Under the pieces are notes generated by a model. The model was not told where the DNA came from. It did not search any database and saw nothing but the letters and a program-made list of their open reading frames with translations. A DNA stretch of 64,000 nt from Diphasiastrum complanatum. Its lineage: Eukaryota; Streptophyta; Lycopodiopsida; Lycopodiales; Lycopodiaceae. The translations under genes were made by a program, and so were the position numbers. This document shows positions 35,476 to 47,217 of the stretch, in pieces. The number at the start of each line of letters is the position of its first letter. Position 1 is the stretch's first letter. The stretch is from NCBI GenBank assembly GCA_029204225.1, contig CM055102.1:9683456-9747455 (forward strand), given 5' to 3'.

Positions 35476-36321
35476 TATTTGTCAAAGTCTACTTATTTTG
35501 GTACCAAGAATCTGTAGATATTGATCACATTAAGCATACAACTTACATCTTATTTATCATACTTCTTAATCGAAGATAAGCAGAAAAAAAAAAATTGCGA
35601 ATGTTGAGTTAGATATGAGAGCATGCCTTACAAGAGAACTTCGTTAGCCATTCATTACTAGGCAAAGGAAGAGCCTTAGTGTGTAGAAGTATGTACTCGT
35701 GTTGTAGCGTACCGAGATACGGGCGCAAATGCAAATATATGCATATTAGGATAAACATTCATAAGTATTGAAAAACTTCCTTCATAGGTAGCGATCTACC
35801 GCTGGTCAGAAATTGCATCATTATTATGTCATAGTTTACTACCAAATCAGGGATCATCAGCTACAAAAGTTTATCTTATATTGTGCGCATTTCCTCTAGC
35901 AAGCAACGATGCAAGGCTTGATGAAAATAACTCAAAATGTGTGGCAAAACTTATGCCAACTAGCGATCTACTGCTGTAGCAAAAAAGGTGAAAGTATGGA
36001 TGACAATCCGCAAGCTAACATAGCTATGCTATCAAGTACACAATGTCATAGTTTGGACAACAGTCCGCAAGCTAACATAGTATTTGCAATAGAGCAAGGC
36101 ATGAAAAGTGAGTGTACGTTGCTCGCCAGCAGCCAGTTCAATACCTGGAAACTTGATTACAAAAGTGCCACAGATCGATTTGAGAGCTTGTAGTCCAACA
36201 CTCCACAATAGGTTTCAATCCTACTTGCTTTTCACAATGAATCCTTCGTAAGAGAGACCAAGCATGGAAGGAGATGAAAAGAGGAGGAAGAGTAGAGAAG
36301 AAAGAAGAAGAATGAGGTTGG
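35476..36321. other. Unassigned sequence with short internal repeats
   Basis: Two copies of a CCGCAAGCTAACATAG phrase (about 36008 and 36066) lie in a 94-codon frame (35909-36193). There is no identified function. Confidence 0.35.
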
Positions 36322-36326
36322 GAGTC

Positions 36327-36819
36327 TGTCATGTCCACGATTGGTCTCGGGTAGCATGTCCATGCTAGGGATCAGTAGACCAACAACCCGTAAGTTAATT
36401 GTGACTATAAGGGATTTGGGGCTCTTATGTGCATAAGGTCATAATTAATGGTTGTAGGCCTAAACTCATGGTGGTGGATTGGTATGGGTCTATCAGTGAG
36501 TCATTGCGGAACTGGATGATGTGGTCTAAATAGGCTACAAAGGTGTCCAGTGAGGTGTCATAGTGCACTACTAGTGGTGCATGGGCCTTGGAAGCTATAA
36601 GTATACCTATTGGGCTCACACTAGTGTATGCTTGATTGTGGTGCTAGTAGCCATATGCTGCTGGTATGATACCTCATTCCTCTTTGAGATTGATCCATAG
36701 CTTGGGGGCTAGATCCGTTCGATCTAGGATTGGTTGGATTGGTTTGTCCACCATCCATACCCTTTGTGGTTGCTTGTTTTGGCATGCTTAGAATAGGGTC
36801 CTTGGGTGAGGACTTTATA
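36327..36819 (+). repeat. 5' LTR
   Basis: It starts TGTCATGTCC and ends GACTTTATA. It includes a TATAAGTATA-like box at about 36596. One base separates its end from the primer-binding site. Confidence 0.92.
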
Positions 36820-36820
36820 T

Positions 36821-36833
36821 TGGTATCAGAGCC
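36821..36833 (+). promoter_or_regulatory. Primer-binding site (tRNA-iMet)
   Basis: TGGTATCAGAGCC, complementary to the 3' end of plant initiator tRNA-Met, one base after the 5' LTR. Confidence 0.93.
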
Positions 36834-36999
36834 AGTTCTAAGCAATTTTTGCCAATCGAAAGTGCTTGAGAAGGAATCTCGACATTCTTCGAGAATTCGG
36901 TGGAGTAAGCAACAGAGAGGGGGAATTCCAGATTGCTCTTTCCGTTGATTTCCTTTTTCGAAGTGTAAATGGTTGTGTGGTACGTGCACTACCAGGTAT

Positions 37000-38380
37000 A
37001 CAATCGATTCGATTTTTAAGCACTTCAAACTAGTTTTAGGAAGTAAAATTTTCCAATTAACTTATGTTGCTGATTACTTCATGGGTAGCACTCAATTTGA
37101 AGCTATGTTGGATTTCTCTCCTGTGGCTTCTTGTTTTTAATATAACAGTGGTTTATGAGATTTTGTTTGTTGTCTTTTGCTTTTTGTGGAGCTGGTTTTG
37201 GTTTAAATCGGTGAAAAAGCAAGAAGAGAGGCACAAATGGACTAACCACTTGTTGTGAGTATTGGTGGTTTTTTTTTTTTTTACAAGATTTGCATGGCGA
37301 TTTCTTTTGGATTTACGGGTTCTTGTTGCATTTTCCAACAAGCTAACAGTGTTTTGCAGGATTATGAGCCAGCAAGGCCATTCTTGAAATGGCTTGGATC
37401 ACAAGAAAGCCTATTTTGTGAAAAATGGAAGGGAACCTGCAAATCTGTGGTTTAGAAAACATTTGGGCAACATCTACCCTATCTTCAATTAATAAAGAAA
37501 TCTAGGCTTGTTAATCTGTGAAAGAAAATTGGTTATGCATTTGTGAAAGCAAAGTAAGGCTAAGCCGTTAATCGCCCTAAATGCATTTCTAAACTGCAAG
37601 AACAACAGTACATGAGGGCTTAATAGCTTCTTGCAAATAAATGGTTAGTAAAACTACTGGGGAAATCCTTTTGGTGTAGAAAGTAAGTGTTCCCTCAGTG
37701 CGTGCACTATTGGTAACAATAGGCAAACACAATAATAATAAAATTAAGTTTAGAGCTAGATGCGCGGTGATAGTGGAAGCAAGAGCAGACAATCAGACAA
37801 AGCAATCAAAACGTCAGACAGAGGGCGAAAACCATTGCAACTACTAACAGAACCTGAACGTAGAACTAGACAACACTTTATTCAGATTGATTGTAACAAA
37901 ATACAAGTCAGTGATGCAGGTGAACACAAGACAATGGCGGATGAAACCGCGTGCTCACAAAACTAACTACAATCTGTAAAAGTTATGAGCTTATTACTGA
38001 CGACCTGTCTGAAGGAGAGAATTGATGCATGAATTTTTCTACAGTGTCTGTCTTTTCGGATTCAGATAATCTGTGTTCTTGGTTTTGATTCGTTGATCAC
38101 TAATGACATATATGTTATTTACATTTATGCAGATGAGTTTACAAGAGATGGCATGGAGCCGTTGTGCCGTCTGGAAGAAGATCATGGCTACTGTCATTGT
38201 CAAGTTGGTTGCGCAGTACAGAGGATGAGCGTGAGGGGGCTTGGGGGCCGATAAGTTGGGCTTTCCCGATATGTCGTCCAGGTTGGGTCTACCCGATAAG
38301 GCATCCCCCTCTGATATGTCGGCCATCTTCACTTGCTCATCTTCAGTAGTTGAGCTGCGCGGTGTTTAGTACTCTTTATG
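37000..38380. other. Internal region of the LTR element, no domain recognised
   Basis: Only short frames. A T-tract lies at about 37268. Some or all of this may be nested insertions. Confidence 0.35.
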
Positions 38381-39160
38381 ACAAGACAATGAAATTAGAT
38401 GCTTTCAAATCTCCATTTGTTGTTGATAAAGCAATTTCATTGGATAACTATTTTTGTAATAGTTTGAATAGTGTCATAAAAATTGAAACATCATTTGTAT
38501 TGGAAATCTTTGGATCCACATGCTTTGAGCATGATCATTCCAATGTAAGGACCAAAGCTATCCTATTTCAATGATAGGAATAATGGTAGTGTTTTGCTCT
38601 TCAAGTAGAGATTGTAGAATCTACTTGTTCTCCATCAAAGAAGTTGTCAATGGTGGAAATGTCATCTTTCAAAAGTGGAAGATCTGTAAACTTGAATAAG
38701 CACCTTTGGATCAACACCTTATTCAATTCATTGATGTTTTGGAGTCAAGTCAAGTGTGGAGGATCAAGCTCAAGACCCGAGGACTCCAAGAAGAACCTTG
38801 AGTATCAAGATGGAGCCATCTAGGCTCAATCATATGGATCAAGCAAGGCAAGTTGTCTTGGCAACATTATGTATGCACTTAATAGTTTAATTGATGTATC
38901 TTCAAGTGCACAAAATGCCTTGGAATCCATGGCTTGGCATGATGTTTAGTTTTGAAGTGTGCTACATGTATATAGACACATTTATGGAACATCTTGTAAG
39001 GGATCCTCTAAGAGGTGGTGAAAGATCCTTCATGGACATCATTCTGTATTGGAGTCTCAAAAGTTCCTTGTTTGTAGCTGGACTTCTTAGACACTTCTAA
39101 AAGCTTTCATTCATCTATCAAGAGAGTTGTAAATAGATCAAGCTAAATTTGAGGAGGAGT
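38380..39160 (+). mobile_element. Nested retroelement 3' end: unrecognised coding-like block and polypurine tract
   Basis: A coding-like stretch (38350-38574, then about 38630-38820 in another frame) with no known domain is followed by a purine tract TTTGAGGAGGAG (39148-39159) and an LTR-like start TGTGAAGAATTGCC at 39160. Unknown sequence directly before a purine tract and LTR, where RNase H is normally found, suggests a non-autonomous element. Confidence 0.4.
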
Positions 39161-39484
39161 GTGAAGAATTGCCAAAAATTGGCAAATCTAGCTTGATCAA
39201 AAACCATGTAGAATAGTGTAAATTGTGTACACAAGTGGGTCCCAAACATGTGAGGCCATGATGCCATGTGGGAAACCCATCCTAATGTAGGTTAGGTCAA
39301 GTCAAGAGAGTTGGTCATGTCTATTTGGTGGTCATCCCTACTTTATAGGACCTACACCTAAGTTAAAGGTGAAAATTTGACCAACTAGCTGCCTACCAAG
39401 CACAACTCTAGGATCTAGGCTAGGGTTTCATTTTAGGGCAAGAAGGATGAGTTAACTTCCTTATTACATGCTAGAAATCCACCT

Positions 39485-39790
39485 AACTTCAAGAAGGAAG
39501 TCGAATCTTCATGTACCAAATCTGTCAACAAATCTGCTCTCTGTTAGCAGGATTACAAATCTAGGACATAAAGTAGAATTTGAATCTAGTCAGTGTAAAG
39601 TGGTCGATAGGACAAGCAAGATCCTAGCACTCGAAAAGAGACATGGGGATACTTGTACAGATTAAGTCATTGTTTTTTGGCCTCTAGTCAGGCACTTAGT
39701 GCTTCTATTTAGATAAATAAAAGTTTACTTTGGCATTATAGACTTGGTCATTTGAATCATGCTTCTGTACACAACAAATGTGGTGTTTTG
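39485..39790 (+). pseudogene. Copia pre-integrase fragment nested in the LTR element
   Basis: It contains LSTNLLSVSRITNLGHKVEFES and WHYRLGHLNH motifs, closely like 23100-23345 and 59085-59345. Three fragments of this one copia family thus lie in the window. Confidence 0.75.
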
Positions 39791-40389
39791 GTACCACACC
39801 TAGACATTTCAATATTTTCTAAATCCGATACAGCTAATTCTGGGTTAGTTGTTTGAATCAACAATATAACCTCTCTTATGGATATTGTTGTTGAAATGTA
39901 TTGTTTAAGTCACAACTCGTTTAAAGGTTTATGTGCATAAAATACACGGAAACTTTTGGTTTAATATCTTCCCTATTGGAAAGGATGGAATATTATCCCG
40001 GAAGACTCGAGAGCGTTGGATAGTTGATGGTAGCCAAAGGTTAGAGCTTCACGTAATGAGGTTCTAGTGAATCTTGAGTTATTCTAGATAAGAACTTAAG
40101 AATAATTGAATCTAGATGCATTTTGGATGGGATTTTAACTTTGGAATGATACTTTGTGCCATGTCTAGAGTAAAGGTGTTTTGAGGATTCCAATTCTTAT
40201 GTAGGCATCGTAAGTGAGTTGGGAAGTCTGAAACTTTCCAGGTGGAGAGGACTTTTTGGAACAACTCATGTGGCTTTTAAGAATTGTGATGCACTCTTAT
40301 GATAAGATGTGGTCTTGAAAATCTGGAGAGTTGTGATTGGAGAATCATAACTCAGATTCTAGGATATACCTGATCAATAAGAGAGGACT

Positions 40390-40774
40390 ATGATCATGGT
40401 AAGATTACCCCAGATGAATAAACAGGATAGTGAAATTTTGGTAATGACTGGCCATCTTACCAAATCGGCTATGTTTATTCAGATAAAAACCACTAAAACA
40501 GCATCTGATTTTGCTCAAGTAGTTGTAGAGCGTCAAAGTTTAGAAGGTAGCGGATTTCCTACACCATATGTAGGAAACCAATTGGACCTGTTTGGATGAA
40601 TCATCGAGTGTGTCTCAACGTCAACCCGAAAAGATCTTGGATATAAGAACTAAACGATTGAGAAATTGTATAGTTACCAAGCATCTGGTTCGATTGAAGG
40701 GACGTACAGACGATGATGATTCCTGGGAACATGAAGGGAGCTTAAGGAGGAACTTCCTTGGTTTTAAGTTCTGA
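40390..40774 (+). pseudogene. gypsy integrase and C-terminal scrap
   Basis: One frame has 'TGHLTKSAMFIQIKTT' (the gypsy integrase pattern is DRLTKSAHF-P). The next has 'PEKILDIRTKRLRN...LVRLKG...SWE', a chromodomain-like ending typical of plant gypsy chromoviruses. Between them the core is deleted. It ends at the purine tract before the 3' LTR, supporting a gypsy origin of the 36327-41283 element. Confidence 0.7.
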
Positions 40775-40802
40775 GGACAGAACTTGAATAAGGAGAGAAG
40801 AA

Positions 40803-41283
40803 TGTAATGCCCACGACTGGTCTCGGGTAGCGTGTCCACACTAGGGATCAGTAGACCAATAACCCGTAAGTTAATTGTGACTATAAGGGATTTGGGACCC
40901 TTATGTGCATAAGGTCATAATTAATGGTTGCAGGCCTAAACTCTCGATGGTGAATTGGTATGGGTCTATCAATGAGTCATTGAGAAACTGGACGACGTGG
41001 CCCAGATAGGCTACAGAGGTGTCATGGTGCACTACTAGTGGTGCATGGGCCTTGGAGGATATAAGTATACCTATTGGGCTCACACTAGTGTATGCTTGAT
41101 TGTGATGCTAGTAGCCGTATGCTGTTGGTATGATACCTCATTCCTCTTTGAGATTGATCCATAGCTTGGGGGCTAGATCCGTTCGATCTAGGATTGGTTG
41201 GGTTGGTTTGTCCACCATTCGTACCCTTTGTGGTTGCTTGTTTTGGCATGCTTAGAATAAGATCCTTGTGTGAGGACTTTATA
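40803..41283 (+). repeat. 3' LTR
   Basis: It starts TGTAATGCCC and ends GACTTTATA, and is followed by GAGTC. It has a 12 bp or so net deletion relative to the 5' LTR (around 41020). Confidence 0.92.
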
Positions 41284-41561
41284 GAGTCCATCGCTGGTCC
41301 ACCCTCAATTATATATATATTTTCCTTTCCTTAGAAACACAAGTAAGTGTAAATGCTCACCGTTAGATTAAGAGCCCTAAAACTGATGAATCTCATCTGT
41401 GGAACTAGGAAATGTGAGATACAAGTTAATGCCAAGAACCCCCAAAAAACATAGTTTTGAATTTATTCCATACATGGGTTTTCCATAAATTCGAAAGTAA
41501 AGTATTTCAGTGCACTTCGACGGAGCAGAAGAGAAAGTTTTTAACTGAGATTAGCATAATC

Positions 41562-41564
<3 letters not shown>

Positions 41565-41623
<59 letters not shown>
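41565..41623. repeat. (GA)n microsatellite next to the PP2C exon
   Basis: About 29 GA units, 15 bp downstream of the splice-donor end of the PP2C remnant on the minus strand. Confidence 0.95.
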
Positions 41624-41624
<1 letters not shown>

Positions 41625-41635
41625 AAACCTTGTGA

Positions 41636-41890
41636 TATTGGGATAAAGCAATGGCTTTGCCTCTACATGATAGCATAGCCCTTGAGTCCCCACAGTTGAC
41701 AACTATGATTTGGGATGGCCCTATCGTTGCCACCAAGGCCATTGATTCAACTATTTTTGGAATGGAGACGGAGGCCGCACCGTCAGACAACATTTTTGTG
41801 CCTTTGGAACCGCCACCCACCTTCACATCCACTTTTGAGAAGCATGCCACCATTGCCCTTTGCCAATAAGCATTCAGGTCGATGATCGAT
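41636..41890 (-). pseudogene. PP2C-type protein phosphatase exon remnant
   Basis: On the minus strand the frame (stated here to run from about 41885 to 41636) contains YWQRAMVACFSKVDVKV, then ATIGPSQIIVVNCGDSRAMLSCRGKAIALSQYHK. This matches the middle of plant clade-A-like PP2C phosphatases (pattern: NCGDSRAVL, then S-x-D-H-K). It ends at HK followed by GTTTGC, a donor-like site at the position where PP2C genes carry an intron. The Asp normally before His-Lys is Tyr. I see no further PP2C exons within 4 kb either side. A gypsy element (36327-41283) lies just downstream. A captured or broken copy is most likely. Confidence 0.75.
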
Positions 41891-43375
41891 GGGCGAAAAG
41901 ATTGACGCTAGGACCCATATGTCTAACGCAGTTGTCACCTCCTCAACTAGAGCATGGTGGAGTCTATAAGAAGAAAGAAGCTTAAAGACCTTGGAAAAAT
42001 TAATCATGATCAACACAGCCCCAAGTGCATAACGATGATGAGAAGGGTATCCAAATACTGGATAGGCTTGGACAAAATAAAAGCGTAATCTAGCTTCAAT
42101 CAACCAAAGAGCAAAAGACAACTAAAACACAAAAACACATACCTAATGATTTCCATCACCACCTACAAATCCCGACCTCCCTCACCCCTCCCCTCTCCTA
42201 TCATCGCCCTCTCGCACGTGCCCACATTGAGCTGTGAAGGATTATATTTCATGTGCAACACTGGGCCGATGGCGACTCCCATGTAGGGCAAGGAAAGCAA
42301 TGAGCATTGCCCCGACCCCCTCTACATCAGTGCTCCTAATAGAATTCTAGCCAACCTCATAAACAAGACATGCACTAGCCAACCTCATAAACAAGACATG
42401 CAAACGTGCCGCATCTTTCACGAAATGAATACATGCATTGTTTCATGCAAGGAATACATGCATTGAACTCCGGAAAAATATGACATGAGAAATCAGTTTT
42501 TGCAGTTCAAAGCAAATAGCAAACATGCCCCCAGCCCATCACTTACATGTTGGGCAATAGAGCCCTTAATCAAGGTTCAGGCCTTAAAGTTTAGGTAGTC
42601 ACCACATAATATTATTTAATGTTAACTTTTTTTAAAACTCCATTGACCTCAACACATAGTATTGCTTTTGCAAGGCAAGGCCCAAAATCGATTCACTTCT
42701 TATTACTAGTTTCAATATTTTATAGTGATGTGAATTTCGAGTGTTATGATTTGTGTTTAAACTTTTATCATTCATGAAGTTGGGACTTTGGCATTTTCCA
42801 AAATACGTCATTCATATTTGTTCAATTGTGTAAGTTTGTGTTTGCAGCTCAAATTGCTCAATGCTAACAAAGGTAACCAGGGTACCAATCTTGATTCTCA
42901 AATTTTAATGCACAAACATGTAGGTAGATCAACGCACGTGTCACGAACACAATAGTTACTAGTAGTGTATATAGAGCACTCTAAATAGCATTCAAAAACT
43001 GTTTTCATAAGAACAGAAGTCTTACATTCAAATCAATAGGAGAAAGTCACATACCTATTGACTCAGTTATGGGCCATAGCAGTTGTGAGGAGTCATATCG
43101 GACACATGGCATCATCCGGTTGGATATGAAGAGCCACGTTCTGAGTCATAGCAGAGATTTGAAAACGCAATTAATCTGCACCGCTGGATCACAACTGCTA
43201 TGTCTGGTATTCGTGATCCGACGGTGAGCTACTGCTGTAGCCACCCTCGCCGCTCCAGCGGCTCGGAGTGCTACAGCCGGTAGCCCACCTCCGCATCATG
43301 AATACCTAGTCCATAACACCTACCAATCCACACATGAACCTGAAAGCCTCTGATAATAAGTGAATCTTCCCATGC
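41891..43375. other. Intergenic, short tandem repeat only
   Basis: A 28 bp unit (CTAGCCAACCTCATAAACAA...) is repeated in tandem at about 42350-42404. No domain is recognised. Confidence 0.45.
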
Positions 43376-43648
43376 TTAAGATGCAGGTGAAAGCTTTGCA
43401 AAAACCACTAAATCAGATAATGTTCTTTCCTTAGCTTGCACGGTTTTTGCTATACACCTCTGCTTTCTCTTTACTTTTTCAAACCCAAAATAGTCTAAGA
43501 TGTGAGGCACTTTGGCTAACAAATTGCACCTGGACAAATACCTTGCAACGTGACTTTTTGTTTTATCAAACTTGATCTCACCTAAGTCAATGGCAAGTGC
43601 ACTGGATGCATGGAGCCTGAGTACTATTATGAAGAAGATGGCAGCCAT
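43376..43648 (-). CDS. Hypothetical small ORF with signal-peptide-like start
   Basis: A 90-codon frame starts MAAIFFIIVLRLHASSALA, a hydrophobic N-terminus with a plausible cleavage after A-L-A. A basic, unrecognised remainder follows. It lies downstream of the thioredoxin-fold gene on the same strand. There is no homologue I can name and no flanking splice support. It may be chance or part of a decayed gene. Confidence 0.2.
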   Translation of the reverse strand: MAAIFFIIVLRLHASSALAIDLGEIKFDKTKSHVARYLSRCNLLAKVPHILDYFGFEKVKRKQRCIAKTVQAKERTLSDLVVFAKLSPAS

Positions 43649-44220
43649 AGATTTACCACTTTCTGATCATGTACATGCCTTGCCTATGCCCAAAATCATA
43701 GAAATTCAGGTTAGAATTTTCCACGCGACAATTCACAGCAAAATTTGCTGATCAGAAAACCAGTAGTTTTGAAATAATCACCGGAATCTAATTACAAATC
43801 TCATAAATGCTCTCCACGTGAACTAGAGGCTCACTCGTTTCTATAAAAAAGATTGAAAGAAACCTTCCTGGTCACTTTTTCACCACTGTGCATGTTAGAA
43901 CAGCCAACCACCAACCCATCAAACACAAGTACAATGCTTTACAGCATACTATACTGACTTCCTCCAGTGGTGATGTAAACAGATGCAGCACGTTGACACA
44001 ATACTGGCAAGGAGGAATGGCCTCTTCTCATGGCATTTGTCATAGCATTAGAGAATTTGAGGGAAAAAAACCCGGTTAGAACAGGTAATAGAATCTATTT
44101 GGCTCTAAGGTCGAGGACCCATCCATCCAAAATTTTCATCAACTATGATCTACATGAAAGATTGCACCTAATACAGCCTCCGGTTGTTCTTCATGTAAAG
44201 CTTAGGAAAAAATTTGGAGT

Positions 44221-45280
44221 TCATGATTGAGGACTAGCGCTTTCTTTAATGCCATCCTCTTTTTCTGAGGGTGATATGCGTTTTACCCTCTTCTTGAATG
44301 GTCTCATGCTCTCTAAAAAATACGACAATCCTTGAATGACATGCTGGCGACTGTGAGGCACCCCAGTCTTTGCCAAAGCCTTGCCGCAGGAGTCTAGCAA
44401 CACGAAACATGGTACATACTTTATACCATAATACATAACCTGCAAACACAAAGGCCGCATACATAACCGAAGAAAAATTGATGTGAGTGATTAGAGACAC
44501 AAGTTTTTGTTACTGTATGGACTGTAAATGAGTGAATTCGTTAATGTGCAAAGCAGTTCTGACCTCCGGAAGCCATCGCTTGTTATCCACGTCCGCCATG
44601 ACGATTGCAAGCCAATCTTGATTTTTCTTTTCGATGTTCATCACTAACTTGAGTAGCGATTGGCACAAAGTACATTTCTGGGAGTAAAACTCAAGAAGAA
44701 TTGCTCTTTTTCTGCTTGCCAAAGCAAGCGCAAAGGCTCGCTCTTCGGCTTCCCCTTGATCTTCTAATGGTGATTTAGCTTCAGGCCGATCCTGCGTCTT
44801 TCTGGATGCTCTGGCATTCTTTCTCAGATCTTGCAATGCCGAGAAGACCCGATCTACAAAAGGCAAAGCTGCAATGTTCACAAAGGGTTGCAAAGATCCG
44901 GTAGATAAAGCAATATTGTTACCATCTGATGTATCAGAGGCCGCTACCACACCTACCAATTTCTGCTTGTGATGCAGAAATGATAAGGAAGAAGATCCCC
45001 AGCCTCTTGCGCGTTGCTCCATCCGATCCATCACAACCTTGCCTGCAAGCATTAGGGTTTTGAAAGGCCATGGCAGCTGCAGCTCCAGCTTGCAGCCCAC
45101 CTGACCTTGCCTGTCAGACTGGATTTGAGAAGGCCATTTCATGCACAGCATCATCCACTGGCTCTTGCTACTCCTTGAATCCATGCCATTACTCTGCTGC
45201 AGCGAAAGCCACGAGGATTTTGTCAGATCATCGTTCCCAAAGAAACGTGATGGATCGTCATCATCCTTCTTCTTCTTCAT
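44221..45280 (-). CDS. Thioredoxin-fold protein with CTLC motif, 2 exons
   Basis: Predicted exons are 45280-44564 and 44439-44221 (minus strand), 311 aa. The splice is GAG|GTCAGA...TTTGCAG|GTTATG and keeps the frame. The start is the first ATG after an in-frame stop. Residues about 180-305 form the thioredoxin-like domain: [20 protein letters not shown] with a CxxC pair, [14 protein letters not shown], then [28 protein letters not shown], which contains the cis-proline region (VPCF). Plant relatives of this type are generally organelle-targeted redox or chaperone-like proteins. The N-terminal 170 residues are poorly conserved and rich in Ser and basic residues, as in a transit region, but the extreme start (MKKKKDDDD) is atypical, so the true start may be a later Met. 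The substrate is unknown. Confidence 0.85.
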
Positions 45281-45978
45281 CACACCTCCCTTCCTTCCTT
45301 CCTCATCAAATGGAATGCTCTTCGGCCCACACGATTTCACATCAAATCAAACTTGCCCTAATTGACACCCACCTCAGATGCCATCCTAGGGCAACTGGGA
45401 CTGGGAGATGCAAGGGGATGTTGCAGGCTTAGAGGTGGAGGCCTAGGGCCTCTTTCTCTACGACCCAATAGCATCACTTCTTGCCATCTTTCACAAGCTC
45501 CTCTTTGGTGCCATGTCGTTCCCTCCTCCAGTAGAGCTCTTTGCTATGGCCACCCCTTCCCGCCTCAAGTTTGCTTTCAAACTTTGAGGATCTCACCTGC
45601 TACAAAGCTACACATGCTCTGGGAATGATCGCTCTCTCCAACACGAACGCGCATGCTTCATAGTATCTTTCCAAAGTCTTGGAAGTTTTAGATCTTTAAG
45701 CCTGGCTTGTTTGTAAGGCTATAATGTGGTTTGTATGCACACAGGGGTCAACACACAAAGAGCCAAACCACCCAACCAACTGAGATGTATCTGAACACCT
45801 TGCCCCCGAGCCATGGCAAGTGAATACAAGAAGAGAGGAGAGAAACCAGCAACCTAGAGCCAAAAGCTTAGAATGGAGGAGACTATGTCTCTTCCCATAT
45901 ACATAGGGGTATAAGGCCTGTGCATGCATAAAAAATGTAGTCCATCTAAACATAGGTCACATATCTCATGCTATCCTC
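45281..45978. other. Upstream region of the thioredoxin-fold gene
   Basis: No further gene is recognised. It probably includes the promoter and leader of the minus-strand gene. It ends at the target site of the copia element. Confidence 0.4.
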
Positions 45979-45983
45979 ATGCA

Positions 45984-46634
45984 TGTGAAAGATTTCAGAT
46001 CCTTAAGATCCAATCTACTTGAATGATCTTTGGTTAGAAAGAGAAATACACTACCAATTTCACCAATGTAGAAAAAATCAGCATCTACACACAATTTGAG
46101 ATGCAAACACTAATAGAACTTGATCAAACTTGAATGAAATGATTATGTACTGTTGCTGTCCGTACAAAACCAGCAAGCTACTGTATTTCACATGTGTGGA
46201 TCCAAAAATAGCAAATATAGATCATTCTACACATAGAATTGCAAGCAATCACCAAGATAGTGCACCAATGGATAGTAGAACCCAAGAGAACCATGTATAA
46301 GCATGAAATGAGATAGAGAAGAGAGAAGATGACTCTCTCCACGAGTTACATCCTTTTATAGTAGGTCCAAATCCTATTTGGCCACTTGGCTTTCCCACCA
46401 AAATGCTAACCCTACCAATTTTAGGTCTAGATTCAATGTACCCAACTTATTCAAATTGAATCTACTCAAACTCGCATTCTATCTTTCCCACACTTTCAAA
46501 AAGTGTTTATTCAAATGAAATTTAGACTAATGAACTTTGAAAAGTCAACCTCTAAGTCTAAAACAAGTTTTGGCCTCAATATGCCAAATATGGAAATATT
46601 GCAAAATGTGATGAAAGTAGTTGAATCTTTCACA
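45984..46634 (-). repeat. 3' LTR of the minus-strand copia element (651 bp)
   Basis: On the minus strand it starts TGTGAAAGATTC and contains a CTATAAAAGG TATA box (46357-46366). Its other end is TG on the plus strand at 45984, next to ATGCA. It contains CACATGTGTGG near 46189. Confidence 0.88.
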
Positions 46635-47217
46635 CTCCCTCTTCAACTTGTTTTAGCATAGACTTTGATAATACTCCAAGTGAAGTCCTATGCTTCATGA
46701 ACAAGTCTTTTCCCAATGCTTTGGTGAAGATATCAGCTACACATTCCCTTGAAGACACATGTTGAAGCTCCACCTCCTTTGCAATGACTCGCTCCTTCAC
46801 AAAATGATATTGTATCTTAATATGCTTGCTCCTAGCATGAAAGATAGGATTGGATGCCATTCTTTGGACTGATTGATTGTCACAAAAGATGATTGGGCTC
46901 TCTGAAAAATCCAGCAAGTGAAGATCCTTGATCATCCTCTTGATCCATACCATCTCCTTTGTGCAATGTGTAAGAGCGTTTACTCCGCCTCACTAGATGA
47001 CAATGAGATAGTGGCTTGTTTCTTTGACATCCATGATATAGCTCCATCACCTATGAAAATACAATAAGAACTAATGGATTTCCTATCCATTACATCTCCA
47101 GCATAGTCCGAATCTGAAAATCCAAAAAGATTAGGTGATGATCCCTCATACAATATGCCAAAATCTCGAGTTTCAATGATGTACCTCAAAACTCGCTTTC
47201 CTAGCCTCCAATGCTCC
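46635..47217 (-). pseudogene. Copia RNase H region
   Basis: It includes HWRLGKRVLRYI (from 47217), FSDSDYAGD, ISWMSKKQATISLSSSEAE and ADIFTKALGKD, the standard copia RNase H order, with a frameshift near 46975. It begins abruptly after the unrecognised insert. The purine tract follows at 46635-46643. Confidence 0.9.

Larger units (their letters stand above)
36327..41283 (+). mobile_element. LTR retrotransposon with both LTRs and GAGTC target duplication
   Basis: LTRs at 36327-36819 and 40803-41283 are collinear and about 92-93% identical by eye. Identical GAGTC lies immediately outside both ends (36322-36326 and 41284-41288). A tRNA-iMet primer-binding site (36821-36833) and a purine tract before the 3' LTR (about 40790-40802) complete the structure. 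The 4 kb internal region has no intact pol. Only a gypsy integrase scrap and a C-terminal motif remain (40390-40774), plus nested debris. The LTR ends are TG...TA rather than TG...CA. It could only have moved using another element's proteins. Confidence 0.92.

Noticed and set aside
41560-41853. A complete small PP2C protein
   Set aside because: The tail is the translated GA repeat and the frame ends at a splice-donor-like site; it is an exon remnant, not a full protein.
45362-45628. 88-codon plus frame upstream of the thioredoxin-fold gene
   Set aside because: No recognisable domain and located in the probable promoter of the minus-strand gene.
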